From Candidatus Kerfeldbacteria bacterium RIFOXYC2_FULL_38_9 (lineage in GTDB: Bacteria; Patescibacteriota; Patescibacteriia; UBA9570; XYC2-FULL-38-9): DNA of 13,895 nt. Both the position numbers and the translations under genes were made by a program. The notes under the pieces were generated by a model. It was not told where the DNA came from, searched no databases, and saw only the letters and a list, made by a program, of their open reading frames with translations. Shown one piece after another: positions 5,514 to 13,893 of this stretch (the first letter of the stretch is position 1; each line of letters opens with the position of its first letter). Location of the stretch: assembly GCA_001818355.1 (NCBI GenBank), contig MHKJ01000011.1:363-14257 (forward strand), read 5' to 3'.

Positions 5514-8249
5514 ATGATTAAAAAAGAAAAACTGTTGATTATTGATGCTCATGCTCTTATTCATCGCGCCTATCATGCTCTGCCTCCGCTAACCACCCGG
5601 CGCGGAGAGCCAATTGGCGCCGTGTATGGTTTTTTGCGTATTTTATTAAGCGCCCTCAAAGAAATTAAACCCCAATATCTAGCGGTGACTTTTGATTCTG
5701 CTGGTAAAAATTTTCGCCATAAACTTTATCCAAAATATAAGGCTAATCGCAAAGAAACAGACCTGGAACTCATTAAACAATTTCCCATTGTAGAAAAAAT
5801 TGTCCGGACTTTCGGTTTTACCGTTTACAAACAAGCGGGTTATGAGGCCGACGATTTAATTGGAACAATTTGCAAACAGTTTGATAATGACGGCCGTTTA
5901 GAAACCATTATCGTCAGTGGCGATTTGGATTTGTTGCAGTTAGTTGATAAAAATACCAAAGTATTAAAACTGCAAAAAGGGGTAAAAGAAACCCTGCTTT
6001 ATGACCAGAAAACCGTAAAAGAAAAACACGGCTTTACTCCAAAACAAGTTGTGGACTATAAGGGATTGCGAGGAGATGCTTCAGATAATATCCCTGGTGT
6101 AGCGGGTATTGGAGAAAAAGGCGCGGTGGAACTGTTACAAAAATTTGGATCTTTGGAAGGAGCATACCAAAATTTAGATGCTCTCAACGGTCGACTGTTG
6201 AAGGCTTTACGGGGTCATAAAAAAGAGGCTTTGCTTTCTAAAAAATTAGCCACCATTGAACAAAATGCTCCGATCAATTTTGATCTGCAAAAAACAAAAA
6301 TCCGCGGTTATGATCAAGAAGCGATAGCTAAAATATTACAACACTACGAATTTAAAACTCTTTTACCGCAATTATCTAATTTGCCGGGCTTTGTTTTGCA
6401 AGAAGGTTTGTTTGCTGTAAACAACAAAGAAGCTCGGGAGCAAAAACAAAAAACCAGAGAAAAAAATTTTTCCTATCAACTCATTGGCCGAGATCTTGGT
6501 TTAAAAGAGTTTGTGGCTAAAATTAGTAAACAAAAAGAATTTGCGGTAGACACGGAAACAACCGGGCTAAATCCTTTGGCTGATGACTTGGTGGGTTTAA
6601 GTTTTTCTTGGCGGGCCGGTGAAGGATTTTTTCTGCCTTGTAAAAAAATCGTTCCCCAAGAAATAAAAAACATTTTAGAAAACAAAAATATTCACAAAAC
6701 CGGACACAATATTAAGTTTGATATTGAAGTTTTGCATTCGGCCAAAGTTAAAATAGCTGGCGTGGTTTACGATACCATGGTCGCTTCTTATCTTTTAAAC
6801 CCCGGATCGCGCGGACACGGCTTGGATAACTTGGCTTTTGTGGAGTTTGGCCATCGCATGCAAAGCATTGAAGAACTGATTGGCAAAGGAAAAAATCAAA
6901 TTTCTATGGCAGATGTGGCAATAGAAAAAGTTTCCTGGTATTCCTGTGAAGATGCGGATTTTTCCTGGAGGCTATATGAAAAATTTCAGCCCCTGTTGCG
7001 AAAAGAAAAGCTGGATAAACTAATAAATGAAATTGAAATTCCAACTATCAATTCTCTGGTAGCCATGGAAGAAAACGGCGTGCGCTTGGACGTGGCCTTT
7101 TTGCAAAATATGTCCAAAAAACTGCACCGGCGCCTAAGAGAACTGGAGTTAAAAATTCACCAAGAAGCAAAAATGGAATTTAATGTAGCCAGTAACCTCC
7201 AGCTTAAAAAGGTATTATTTCAAAAATTGCATTTACCGACAAACAAACTTAAAAAAACAAAAACCGGATTTTCTACGGCGGCCTCCGAGCTTTTAAAATT
7301 GCGCGGCACGCACCCGATTATTGCTTTACTGGAAGAATTCCGGGAACTTTCTAAACTCACCAACACCTACATTGATACTTTGCCAAAACTGATTCAGCCC
7401 GGCAGTGGCCGTGTGCACACTTCGTTCAACCAAACCATTACCGCCACCGGACGCCTGTCTTCTTCTAGTCCTAATTTACAAAACATTCCTATTCGTACTG
7501 AAGTTGGTCGGGAAATCCGCAAAGCTTTTATTCCCGAAGTGGGAAAAAAAATTGTTTCTTTAGATTATTCTCAAATTGAACTGCGGGTGGTGGCGCATTT
7601 AGCTAATGATCCGGTAATGATTCGTGCCTTCCAAGATGGAGAAGATATTCACACGCGCACTGCGGCCGAACTCAATGATTGCGCCCCGGCTCAAGTTAGT
7701 AAAGAAATGAGGCGTCAAGCCAAGGCCATTAACTTTGGTATTCTTTATGGCATGGGGGTGATGGGTATTGTGCGCGACAGCGGTTGTTCTCGGGAAGAAG
7801 CTCAGCTTTTTTTAGATAAATATTTTAGCGTGCACAAGGGAATTGCCGATTATTTGGCAGAAGTAAAAACACAAGCTACTAAAAACGGTTACGCACAAAC
7901 TCTTTTTGGCCGCAAACGTTATTTACCGGATCTGCAATCGCGCAATCCCATGTTAAAAAGCGCAGCCGAAAGAGCGGCTGTCAACCTGCCGGTACAAGGC
8001 ACTGCGGCCGACCTAATGAAAATGGCCGTGGTCATAATTCAAAATGAAATTTCGCAAAACAAAATCACAGCCCGCATGCTTTTACAGGTGCACGATGAGT
8101 TGGTATTTGAAATAAAAACTTCCGAAGTTAAAAAAGAAAGTAAAAAAATTCAACAAATAATGGAAAATGTTCACAAACTAAAAGTGCCTTTAGCAGTAGA
8201 CGCGGAATTTGGTGATAATTGGGGAGAGCTTAAAAATATTAACCAGTAA
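5514..8249 (+). CDS. polA: DNA polymerase I
   Basis: This 911-residue enzyme has all three classical domains. The 5' nuclease (about 5-290) has D11, GYEADDLI with E111/D113/D114, GDLDL with D137/D139, and the helix-hairpin region around RGDASDNIPGVAGIG with D188/D191. The 3'-5' proofreading domain (about 320-495) has all DEDDy residues: D346/E348 in VDTETTG, D403 in HNIKFD, and Y476/D480 in WYSCED. The polymerase domain (about 505-911) has TATGRLSSSSPNLQNIP (643-659), motif A LDYSQIELR with D684/E689, motif B RRQAKAINFGILYG with R734/K737/F741/Y745, and motif C VHDELV with D861/E862. Phenylalanine at 741 is the usual sugar-selective residue. Length and residues indicate a fully active repair and Okazaki-fragment enzyme. 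No Shine-Dalgarno is evident; the -10 element almost abuts the ATG. The next gene begins 13 bases after the stop, so they may be cotranscribed. Confidence 0.98.
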   Translation: MIKKEKLLIIDAHALIHRAYHALPPLTTRRGEPIGAVYGFLRILLSALKEIKPQYLAVTFDSAGKNFRHKLYPKYKANRKETDLELIKQFPIVEKIVRTFGFTVYKQAGYEADDLIGTICKQFDNDGRLETIIVSGDLDLLQLVDKNTKVLKLQKGVKETLLYDQKTVKEKHGFTPKQVVDYKGLRGDASDNIPGVAGIGEKGAVELLQKFGSLEGAYQNLDALNGRLLKALRGHKKEALLSKKLATIEQNAPINFDLQKTKIRGYDQEAIAKILQHYEFKTLLPQLSNLPGFVLQEGLFAVNNKEAREQKQKTREKNFSYQLIGRDLGLKEFVAKISKQKEFAVDTETTGLNPLADDLVGLSFSWRAGEGFFLPCKKIVPQEIKNILENKNIHKTGHNIKFDIEVLHSAKVKIAGVVYDTMVASYLLNPGSRGHGLDNLAFVEFGHRMQSIEELIGKGKNQISMADVAIEKVSWYSCEDADFSWRLYEKFQPLLRKEKLDKLINEIEIPTINSLVAMEENGVRLDVAFLQNMSKKLHRRLRELELKIHQEAKMEFNVASNLQLKKVLFQKLHLPTNKLKKTKTGFSTAASELLKLRGTHPIIALLEEFRELSKLTNTYIDTLPKLIQPGSGRVHTSFNQTITATGRLSSSSPNLQNIPIRTEVGREIRKAFIPEVGKKIVSLDYSQIELRVVAHLANDPVMIRAFQDGEDIHTRTAAELNDCAPAQVSKEMRRQAKAINFGILYGMGVMGIVRDSGCSREEAQLFLDKYFSVHKGIADYLAEVKTQATKNGYAQTLFGRKRYLPDLQSRNPMLKSAAERAAVNLPVQGTAADLMKMAVVIIQNEISQNKITARMLLQVHDELVFEIKTSEVKKESKKIQQIMENVHKLKVPLAVDAEFGDNWGELKNINQ

Positions 8250-8262
8250 TATAACTAAAATT

Positions 8263-10056
8263 ATGTGGAAATTATTAAAAATAAATTTGCTAATAATTAG
8301 CGGATTTTTTTTGTGTTTACCTTTTGCTACTAAGGCCATTGTTGCCACCGGTTCTGAAATATTGGGTAATAACGGTGCTGTTCATTATGATTATCTTGAT
8401 GAAGAATATATTAAAAATTTTAATAGTCATATTTTGGTGCAAACAAATGGTGCAATGACGGTTACCGAAACCATTACCGTTAACGCCGAAGGTAAAGAAA
8501 TTAAGCATGGAATTTATCGCGACTTTCCCACTATTTATCCAAAAAAAAATATTTTCCGAGAAACCACAAAATTTAAAGTGCGCAATGTTTTGCGCGACGG
8601 CAAAAACGAACCCTACTTTACTAAAGGAACCCAAAACGGCATCAGGCTTTATGTCGGCAACAAAGACGTTAATGTTGTAGGTGGCGAACATACTTATACA
8701 ATCACTTATGACACTGACCGCCAACTTTTTTTTGGTCAAAATTATGATGAGTTATTCTGGAACGTAACCGGCAATGGATGGGATTTTCCTATTGACCAAG
8801 CCTCGGCCACTATTGTCATGCCAAATGAAATTAAAGATAAAATTATGGCCGTAAGCGGCTTTACCGGGCCGCAAGGATCAACCGAAGAATCTTATGAACA
8901 AAACTATGATGCAGACGGCAATGTAGTTTTTACCACTACCCGAGTGATCAACACCTATGAACACGAAGGTTTTACGGTTGGGGTGCGATTTCCTAAAGGA
9001 TATGTAAAACAAGGCGGTTTAACCGGAGTGTGGCGATTTACTGCTGACAATCCAGAAATTTGGTTGTTGGCGATTATTTTTCTTTACTATTTGCTGTGCT
9101 GGATAGCAAATGGCCGCGATCCAAAAAAAGGAACAATAATTCCGTTATATGAACCACCACAGAACCTATCACCCGCCAGCGTCCGTTATCTTAAAAAAAT
9201 GAAATACGACAACAAGGTTTCTGCCAGCGCTTTTATTAATATCGCGGTTAAAGGTTTTTGGAAAATAAAAGATGAAAAGAAAAATTTTAACCTTAGTAAA
9301 ACTAAAAATAGCGCCGGGCTTTTAACTTTTCTGGCTGAAGAAGAAAAATCTTTAATTACCAGCTTATTGGAACAACAGAGTTCTATTACTTTAACAAAAG
9401 GAAATTATCAAAACATACAAGCCGGGCTTACAGCTTTAAAAAAATCTTTGGCCGATCAGTATAAAGGAAAATACTTCTATACCAATAAAAAATTTGTTGG
9501 AATTGGTTTACTGTTGTCTGCTTTAACCGGACTGGTAATTTATGGGCTGTTGGGAACTGCCGGTCCGATGCTTTCTGTGCTTACTTTTTCCCTGTACGCT
9601 CTTTTGCTTTTTATCAATATTCTTTTCGCCTTTTTACTAAAAGCGCCGACTAAAGAAGGGCGTAAACTTATGGATGAAATTGAAGGGTTTAAATGGTTTT
9701 TATCTGTTACGGAAAAAGAGCGTTTGGAATTTGCGCATCCTCCAAAAATAACTCCGGAATTATTTGAAAAATTTTTGCCTTACGCCTTGGCCTTGGGCGT
9801 GGAAAACAAATGGGCCGACCAATTTAACAGTGTCTTAAAAAATGCCGGACAAGATCCAGCCACAGCCTATCATCCTATGTGGTATAGCGGCGCCCGTTTT
9901 GCCGCCTTATCCGCGGGAAGCTTTGCTTCTTCTTTTGGGTCCGCTCTTTCTCAAAACATTTCCTCATCTTCTACAGCGCCCTCTTCTTCTGGCGGAAGCG
10001 GGGGTGGAGGAGGAAGTGGAGGGGGCGGCGGAGGTGGCGGCGGCGGAGGTTGGTAA
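8263..10056 (+). CDS. DUF2207 membrane protein with poly-glycine C-terminus
   Basis: I chose the ATG at 8263 (597 residues) because it begins a proper signal peptide (MWKLLKINLLIISGFF..., cleavage near TKA, residues 23-25). The open frame extends to an ATG at 8209, but that adds 18 non-signal residues inside polA. After the signal, residues about 53-245 form the extracytoplasmic DUF2207 domain (SHILVQTNGAMTVTETITV, EIKHGIYRDFPTIYP). A membrane helix lies at about 267-282. The family's juxtamembrane motif NGRDPKKGTIIPLYEPP follows (283-299), then a soluble region, two helices (about 411-431 and 436-459), and a cytoplasmic segment. The tail is Ser-rich, then almost pure glycine ending in W, as in many family members. 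Function is unknown for the family. It probably forms an operon with polA (13-base gap). Confidence 0.88.
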   Translation: MWKLLKINLLIISGFFLCLPFATKAIVATGSEILGNNGAVHYDYLDEEYIKNFNSHILVQTNGAMTVTETITVNAEGKEIKHGIYRDFPTIYPKKNIFRETTKFKVRNVLRDGKNEPYFTKGTQNGIRLYVGNKDVNVVGGEHTYTITYDTDRQLFFGQNYDELFWNVTGNGWDFPIDQASATIVMPNEIKDKIMAVSGFTGPQGSTEESYEQNYDADGNVVFTTTRVINTYEHEGFTVGVRFPKGYVKQGGLTGVWRFTADNPEIWLLAIIFLYYLLCWIANGRDPKKGTIIPLYEPPQNLSPASVRYLKKMKYDNKVSASAFINIAVKGFWKIKDEKKNFNLSKTKNSAGLLTFLAEEEKSLITSLLEQQSSITLTKGNYQNIQAGLTALKKSLADQYKGKYFYTNKKFVGIGLLLSALTGLVIYGLLGTAGPMLSVLTFSLYALLLFINILFAFLLKAPTKEGRKLMDEIEGFKWFLSVTEKERLEFAHPPKITPELFEKFLPYALALGVENKWADQFNSVLKNAGQDPATAYHPMWYSGARFAALSAGSFASSFGSALSQNISSSSTAPSSSGGSGGGGGSGGGGGGGGGGGW

Positions 10057-10099
10057 ATAAAATGTAAACTAATTTTAATTTTTTTAACAAAAAAGCATT

Positions 10100-10936
10100 A
10101 TGAAATATATTGACTCAATAAAGGGTGGTGTAATTTCGTTATTTTTCTTTTCCCCTTTAGTAATATATGTGAAAGGGATTGGTCCAACTCCTATTGTGGA
10201 AACAATGCTGACTGTTTCAACTTTCTTATTTGCTATACTTGCTGGTTTTTATATTTCTCGACTCAACTCCCGCTACAGCGAAATTAGAGAGCTTATCAGC
10301 AACGAAGATGCGTATTTTTTCACTTTATTCAAAACAGCAAAAGTATATGGTGAAAAATTTACCAATAAAATAATAGATGTTATTGATAAATACTACATTG
10401 TTTCTTTTGAAAATAAACTAGATAATTATTACAAAAGCACAGCGCCGTATCTAGAAAACATATATGCGGTGTTATATGAAATTAAAGAAAAAAGCGACGA
10501 ATCTACCTATGCCGGAATGCTTTCTATTTTGTTATCCATCGAAACTGTCCGAAATAAAAATTCCGTCATTGCTAAAGAAAAAATTACAAAAAGTCAATGG
10601 TTGGTGTTAATAGGCCTTACCATAATAATTTTACTGTGTCTTTTTTATGTAAATACAAATCAAATATTTTTTCAGGCTCTTGTAATTATAATATCTGCGG
10701 TGTTAATTTTAATTTTGCTAACAATCAGAGATTTACAAAATTTAAGACTGGGCGGAAAAATAATACCCGTACTAGAATCGGGACAAGAAGTTTTAGAAAG
10801 CATGGGAAAACTACGATACTATAATCAGCAATTAATTAAAAGTGGTGTCATGGAAATTCCAGGGAATGTCAAAAAATATAGACTGGGCATTCACAATCCG
10901 GGAGAAAATATAAAAATAAAAATTGTTACAAAATAA
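10100..10936 (+). CDS. Four-helix membrane protein, bestrophin-like (DUF4239-like)
   Basis: This 278-residue protein has two N-terminal membrane helices (about 8-24 and 32-52), a long soluble helical region (53-165), two further helices (about 166-184 and 188-208), and a soluble tail. FLFAILAGFYISRLNSRYSEIRELISNEDAYF... is helix 2 running into an arginine/glutamate-rich segment with a conserved-looking 'NED'. LSILLSIETVRNKNS (141-155) precedes helix 3. This order resembles DUF4239/bestrophin-like proteins, whose 'A-x-x-R' segment lies before the third helix. That assignment comes from pattern and topology and is moderate. A channel function is not shown. The start has no Shine-Dalgarno. It lies 43 bases after the DUF2207 gene in the same direction, with no clear terminator between. 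Confidence 0.65.
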   Translation: MKYIDSIKGGVISLFFFSPLVIYVKGIGPTPIVETMLTVSTFLFAILAGFYISRLNSRYSEIRELISNEDAYFFTLFKTAKVYGEKFTNKIIDVIDKYYIVSFENKLDNYYKSTAPYLENIYAVLYEIKEKSDESTYAGMLSILLSIETVRNKNSVIAKEKITKSQWLVLIGLTIIILLCLFYVNTNQIFFQALVIIISAVLILILLTIRDLQNLRLGGKIIPVLESGQEVLESMGKLRYYNQQLIKSGVMEIPGNVKKYRLGIHNPGENIKIKIVTK

Positions 10937-11035
10937 TACCCAGATATAATTAAATTATAGCATCATGGATAAAAATATGAAGGCACTTTTTCAGAAACCA
11001 AGTACGGTTTAATCCTTTCCTAATTACGGCACTGT

Positions 11036-11044
11036 TGTTATAAT
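11036..11044 (+). promoter_or_regulatory. Extended -10 element of the EamA transporter gene
   Basis: TGtTATAAT is a perfect extended -10 (hexamer 11039-11044) with no convincing -35. Seven bases separate it from the ATG at 11052, so the predicted transcript begins at or next to the start codon and would be leaderless. Confidence 0.65.
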
Positions 11045-11051
11045 AGCATTT

Positions 11052-11927
11052 ATGATTTGGTTATTTTTTGCTATTCTAGGGCCTTTTGTCTGGGCTATTT
11101 CCAACCTTATCGACGATGAGTTGGCGGATGTTGAAATTAAATCGCCTTTTGCCTTAATTTCTACTGGCGGGTTTTTTGCCGTTATTCCTTTGGTAATTTT
11201 TTCTTTTTTCGGTGGGCTGGCTTGGCCTGGTGTAACTTTGGTGCTTTTGTGCGCGGCCTCTTCGGTAGTAGGCATTAGCATCTTATATTTTTACTATAAA
11301 GCTCTCACCCTCACAGATCCAGCGCATGTTTTGTTGATGTGGAACCTGGCTCCGGTGTTTACCGTAATCTTAGCTTTAATTTTTTTACATGTAGACTTGG
11401 AAATTTGGCATTATTTGGCAGTAGGAATTTTAATTTTCAGCTCTTTGATTGCGGCCTATAAAAAGGGGTTACGGCTTTCTAAAAACAATGCCTTGTTCTG
11501 GACTTTAATTGCTTCTCTTTTTTCCGGCATAGAAGCTATCGTGAACAAAAGCATTTTTGAACAAATAGATTTTCCTGTAGCCATAGTGTGGATGTCTTTA
11601 TTTTCTGTTTTGATTTCTTTGTTTTTCTTTATTTCCTTGCGCCAAGTGCGTAAAACCTACCGGCATATCATTCGTTCCGGAATTTGGAAAATCATGGGTT
11701 TAAATGAGTTGTTAGATTTAGGTGCCTGCCTTTCTATAGATTATGCCGTAAATCTTGGTCCCGTGGTTCTGGTTAAAGCCGTTGAGGGTATTCAGCCGCT
11801 TTTTGTAATCGCTTTGGGATATCTTTTTGTAAAACGCGAAAAAAAAGAAATGCAATTCTCCTTGTGGCAGTTAATTATTTCCGCACTTTTAGCAATTATC
11901 GGCCTGGCTTTAATTAAAGAAATATAA
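11052..11927 (+). CDS. EamA/DMT-superfamily transporter
   Basis: This 291-residue protein is almost entirely hydrophobic, with ten predicted membrane helices in two repeats. EamA repeat 1 covers about 2-137 and repeat 2 about 146-289. Typical features are the N-terminal helix with a polar break (GPFVWAISNLI), the repeat-1 end YYKALTLTDPAHVLLMWNLAP (81-101, recalling 'A-L-x-x-x-x-A-x-x-x-x-L-x-x-L-x-P'), and the repeat-2 equivalent YAVNLGPVVLVKAVEGIQPLF (231-251). Family members export or import small metabolites; the substrate cannot be told from sequence. It has its own extended -10 and is likely transcribed as a leaderless message. It ends 10 bases before the end of the convergent 134-residue gene, with no obvious terminator between. 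Confidence 0.88.
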   Translation: MIWLFFAILGPFVWAISNLIDDELADVEIKSPFALISTGGFFAVIPLVIFSFFGGLAWPGVTLVLLCAASSVVGISILYFYYKALTLTDPAHVLLMWNLAPVFTVILALIFLHVDLEIWHYLAVGILIFSSLIAAYKKGLRLSKNNALFWTLIASLFSGIEAIVNKSIFEQIDFPVAIVWMSLFSVLISLFFFISLRQVRKTYRHIIRSGIWKIMGLNELLDLGACLSIDYAVNLGPVVLVKAVEGIQPLFVIALGYLFVKREKKEMQFSLWQLIISALLAIIGLALIKEI

Positions 11928-11937
11928 ATTTTGACTA

Positions 11938-12342
11938 TCACGCTTTAGCCTGGTCGATCCCCCCTATAGAATGCAGTAAGCCTAAGGCGCGTAGAGCCGC
12001 ACGAAAATCGTGTACTGAAAACAACTCTGTTTTACCATGCTGTTCTGCTTCTTTAATCAAGCCTTCTAAATAGAGCCTTTCTGCCGGCACAAGCGCTTCA
12101 ATAACAAAGGCTGATCGCAAGATATCTGTTGCTTCTGGATCATTTAATAAAATTTTTAAGCGCTCAACAGATTCTTGATCGTCTGGACTTGCCACAGCTT
12201 CTAGTTGCGTAATTTTATCTGCTAACATTTGATCTGTTATCTCCGCCTTGCGTTCTGCAAACTCACCCAAAAAATCAGAAGGGGTTTGTTCTATTTGTTG
12301 TGATCTTGGCATCTCCCTTACCCTCTCCATTAAATCAGACAT
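11938..12342 (-). CDS. Helical protein of unknown function, 134 residues
   Basis: I do not recognise this protein. It has no signal peptide or membrane helix and appears almost entirely alpha-helical. The acidic first half (about 20-75) is rich in Glu, Asp and Gln. Residues 76-126 are amphipathic (AFVIEALVPAERLYLEGLI, then HDFRAALRALGLLHSIGG). A second ATG (12330) is four codons downstream; neither has a Shine-Dalgarno. A good promoter lies at 12370-12398, so expression is likely. It is divergent from the AAA/DUF4143 ATPase across a 180-base region with inverted repeats, so the two could be co-regulated. No catalytic motif is visible. Confidence 0.7.
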   Translation of the reverse strand: MSDLMERVREMPRSQQIEQTPSDFLGEFAERKAEITDQMLADKITQLEAVASPDDQESVERLKILLNDPEATDILRSAFVIEALVPAERLYLEGLIKEAEQHGKTELFSVHDFRAALRALGLLHSIGGIDQAKA

Positions 12343-12369
12343 AGATTTTACAAAATATTTATATATAAA

Positions 12370-12398
12370 AATATAAACCTTCGTGCTCCTGGAGTCAA
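12370..12398 (-). promoter_or_regulatory. Promoter of the 134-residue helical protein gene
   Basis: On the minus strand, TTGACT (12398-12393) is followed after 17 bases by TATATT (12375-12370). Each hexamer matches consensus at five of six positions. The predicted start near 12363 leaves a leader of about 20 bases before the ATG at 12342. Confidence 0.7.
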
Positions 12399-12408
12399 AT
12401 TTTTGCTA

Positions 12409-12454
12409 ATACTAACTATAAAATAGTATATTATTTTCTACCAAAGTAGAAAAT
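12409..12454. promoter_or_regulatory. Tandem inverted repeats between divergent promoters (operator candidate)
   Basis: Two inverted repeats lie side by side. ATACTA (12409-12414) pairs with TAGTAT (12424-12429), and ATTTTCTAC (12433-12441) pairs perfectly with GTAGAAAAT (12446-12454) across CAAA. The second ends two bases before the -35 of the ATPase promoter (12457-12462). The first begins ten bases upstream of the -35 of the opposite promoter (12393-12398). No coding gene or T-run explains them. Their position fits binding sites for a dimeric repressor acting on both genes. Confidence 0.55.
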
Positions 12455-12456
12455 TC

Positions 12457-12484
12457 TTGCAATAATTTTTGACTATGGTATAAT
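12457..12484 (+). promoter_or_regulatory. Promoter of the AAA/DUF4143 ATPase gene
   Basis: TTGCAA (12457-12462, four of six) and TATAAT (12479-12484) are 16 bases apart, and the spacer ends in TGG, giving an extended -10. The predicted start is near 12491, leaving an A-rich leader of about 32 bases without a Shine-Dalgarno before the ATG at 12523. Confidence 0.7.
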
Positions 12485-12522
12485 TTATAGGAATTAATAA
12501 AATACTTAAAAATAATAAAAAT

Positions 12523-13707
12523 ATGTTAAAAACACGCTATCTATTTAATAACATAAAAGAAGATTTAACAAATAAAATGGTTTTTATTGGCGGACCAAGG
12601 CAGGTTGGTAAAACCAGCTTGGCAAAACTTATTGGAAAACAAATTTATAAAAATCCAGTTTACTTAAACTGGGATAATGTCGAAGATAGAAAAATAATTT
12701 TAAACGGTCGTTTCCCTGCACCAACCGATCTGATTGTTTTTGATGAAATACATAAGTATAAAAAATGGAAAAATCATATTAAGGGAATTTTTGATAAATA
12801 CAAAAATCAATTTACTATCTTGGTAACTGGTAGTGCTCGTTTAGATCTTTATCGGCGCGGCGGCGATTCTCTAATGGGTAGATATTATTATCATCGACTA
12901 CATCCATTTTCTCAAGCGGAACTGCTTACACAAAACCCTAAAATCGACCTTCTAAAAAAATTATCTTTCCCGCCAATCCCTCAACAAGAAAAAAATCGTG
13001 TTTTTCAAATGTTATTCAAATTTGGAGGGTTTCCCGAGCCATTTTTAGAAAAAAATTTACGTACGCAGAGGCGATGGCAAAATCAACGCATCGAAAGATT
13101 GGTTACAGAAGACATTAGGGATATAGAATTAATCAGAGATATTTCTGCTTTACAAATTTTGGTAGGATTATTACCGGAAAAGGTTGGCTCTGGTTTATCT
13201 CTAAATAGCCTACGAGAAGATTTACAAACAACCCATAAAACAATCTCTTTTTGGGTGGATGTATTAGAGCGTTTTTACTATCACTTTCGTATTTCTCCTT
13301 TTATGACCAGCACTATAAAATCTTTACGCAAAGAACAAAAAATGTATTTGTGGGACTGGTCTGAGGTGGAAGATAAAAATGGTATCCGTTTAGAAAATAT
13401 GGTCGCCGGTCACTTATTAAAATTTGTTCATTTTTTGTATGATGTACACGGTTATAAGGCTGGGCTTTATTATTTGAAAGATATTGAGGGAAGAGAGGTT
13501 GATTTCTTGGTGGTTATAAACAAAAAACCCTGGTTTGCTGTTGAGGTAAAACAAAATGACATTACTCCTGCCAAACAGCTATACTATTTTAAGAAAAAAC
13601 TAAACATTCCTTATGTTTATCAAGTTGTCAAACAACAAAATGTCAATGATATACAAAATGAGATACAGATTATCAGCGCTGATTTATTTTTAAGTGGTTT
13701 AGTATAA
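12523..13707 (+). CDS. AAA ATPase with C-terminal DUF4143 domain
   Basis: This 394-residue protein has an N-terminal P-loop: Walker A GGPRQVGKTS (23-32, K30) and Walker B DLIVFDEIHKYKKWKNHIK (69-87, D74/E75). A sensor-1 segment ILVTGSARLDLYRRGGDSLMGRY spans 99-121. Next come PFSQAEL (128-134) and GGFPEPF (168-174), both typical of this family. The C-terminal DUF4143 domain contains RLENMV (289-294) and GREVDFLVV...WFAVEVKQ (323-344). Residues E291, D327, E341 and K343 are arranged like a PD-(D/E)XK nuclease core, as noted for the family; whether it cuts DNA is unproven. These ATPases are abundant and multicopy in CPR and archaeal genomes and their function is unsettled. The ATG at 12523 follows an A-rich leader with no Shine-Dalgarno. 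The gene is divergent from the 134-residue helical protein. Confidence 0.9.
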   Translation: MLKTRYLFNNIKEDLTNKMVFIGGPRQVGKTSLAKLIGKQIYKNPVYLNWDNVEDRKIILNGRFPAPTDLIVFDEIHKYKKWKNHIKGIFDKYKNQFTILVTGSARLDLYRRGGDSLMGRYYYHRLHPFSQAELLTQNPKIDLLKKLSFPPIPQQEKNRVFQMLFKFGGFPEPFLEKNLRTQRRWQNQRIERLVTEDIRDIELIRDISALQILVGLLPEKVGSGLSLNSLREDLQTTHKTISFWVDVLERFYYHFRISPFMTSTIKSLRKEQKMYLWDWSEVEDKNGIRLENMVAGHLLKFVHFLYDVHGYKAGLYYLKDIEGREVDFLVVINKKPWFAVEVKQNDITPAKQLYYFKKKLNIPYVYQVVKQQNVNDIQNEIQIISADLFLSGLV

Positions 13708-13893
13708 ATTAGCACCTCTGGTTGTAAACACGAACATTTCTGTAGGCACTTCTTTGGGAAATAAACACAGAAATGTGGGCCCTGGGGAGAAATGTGTGAG
13801 CATCTCTGATCCCCAGGACCGCGCGGCCACGGCTACCAGCGGGCTTTTATGCCCACCAACAATCGCGGCTCTAAGCGCCTCTCTCGAAGCGCC
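13699..13893 (-). CDS. Possible partial ORF of unknown function (5' end outside window)
   Basis: On the minus strand a frame is open from the window edge to a TAA at 13701-13699, giving 64 residues (...ALRAAIVGGHKSPLVAVAAR..., ending FTTRGANLY). It overlaps the end of the ATPase gene by nine bases. I do not recognise it. Its upstream half lies in GC-rich sequence unlike the rest of the window, and two inverted repeats fall within it, which is unusual for coding DNA. It could be a chance frame across a structured non-coding region. Confidence 0.25.
   Translation of the reverse strand, partial: GASREALRAAIVGGHKSPLVAVAARSWGSEMLTHFSPGPTFLCLFPKEVPTEMFVFTTRGANLY
13734..13776. repeat. Ten-base inverted repeat downstream of the ATPase gene
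   Basis: ACATTTCTGT (13734-13743) and ACAGAAATGT (13767-13776) are perfect inverse copies 23 bases apart. A related GAGAAATGTG occurs at 13787-13796. No T-run follows, so it is not a typical terminator. It marks the start of the compositionally distinct tail. Confidence 0.5.
13781..13817. repeat. GC-rich imperfect stem-loop
   Basis: CCTGGGGA (13781-13788) pairs perfectly with TCCCCAGG (13810-13817). Inside, GAAATG partly pairs with CATCTC after a small internal loop. It could be a structured RNA, a terminator part or an element end. The sequence beyond it stays GC-rich (39 of 60 bases in 13801-13860 are G or C). Confidence 0.5.

Noticed and set aside
8209..8262. Earlier ATG for the DUF2207 gene inside polA
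   Set aside because: It adds 18 non-signal residues before an otherwise normal signal peptide starting at 8263.
10945..10959. TATAATT-A-AATTATA palindrome, followed by a 15-codon ORF at 10965-11012
   Set aside because: A and T palindromes arise easily in AT-rich intergenic DNA and the tiny ORF has no ribosome binding site; nothing else supports function.
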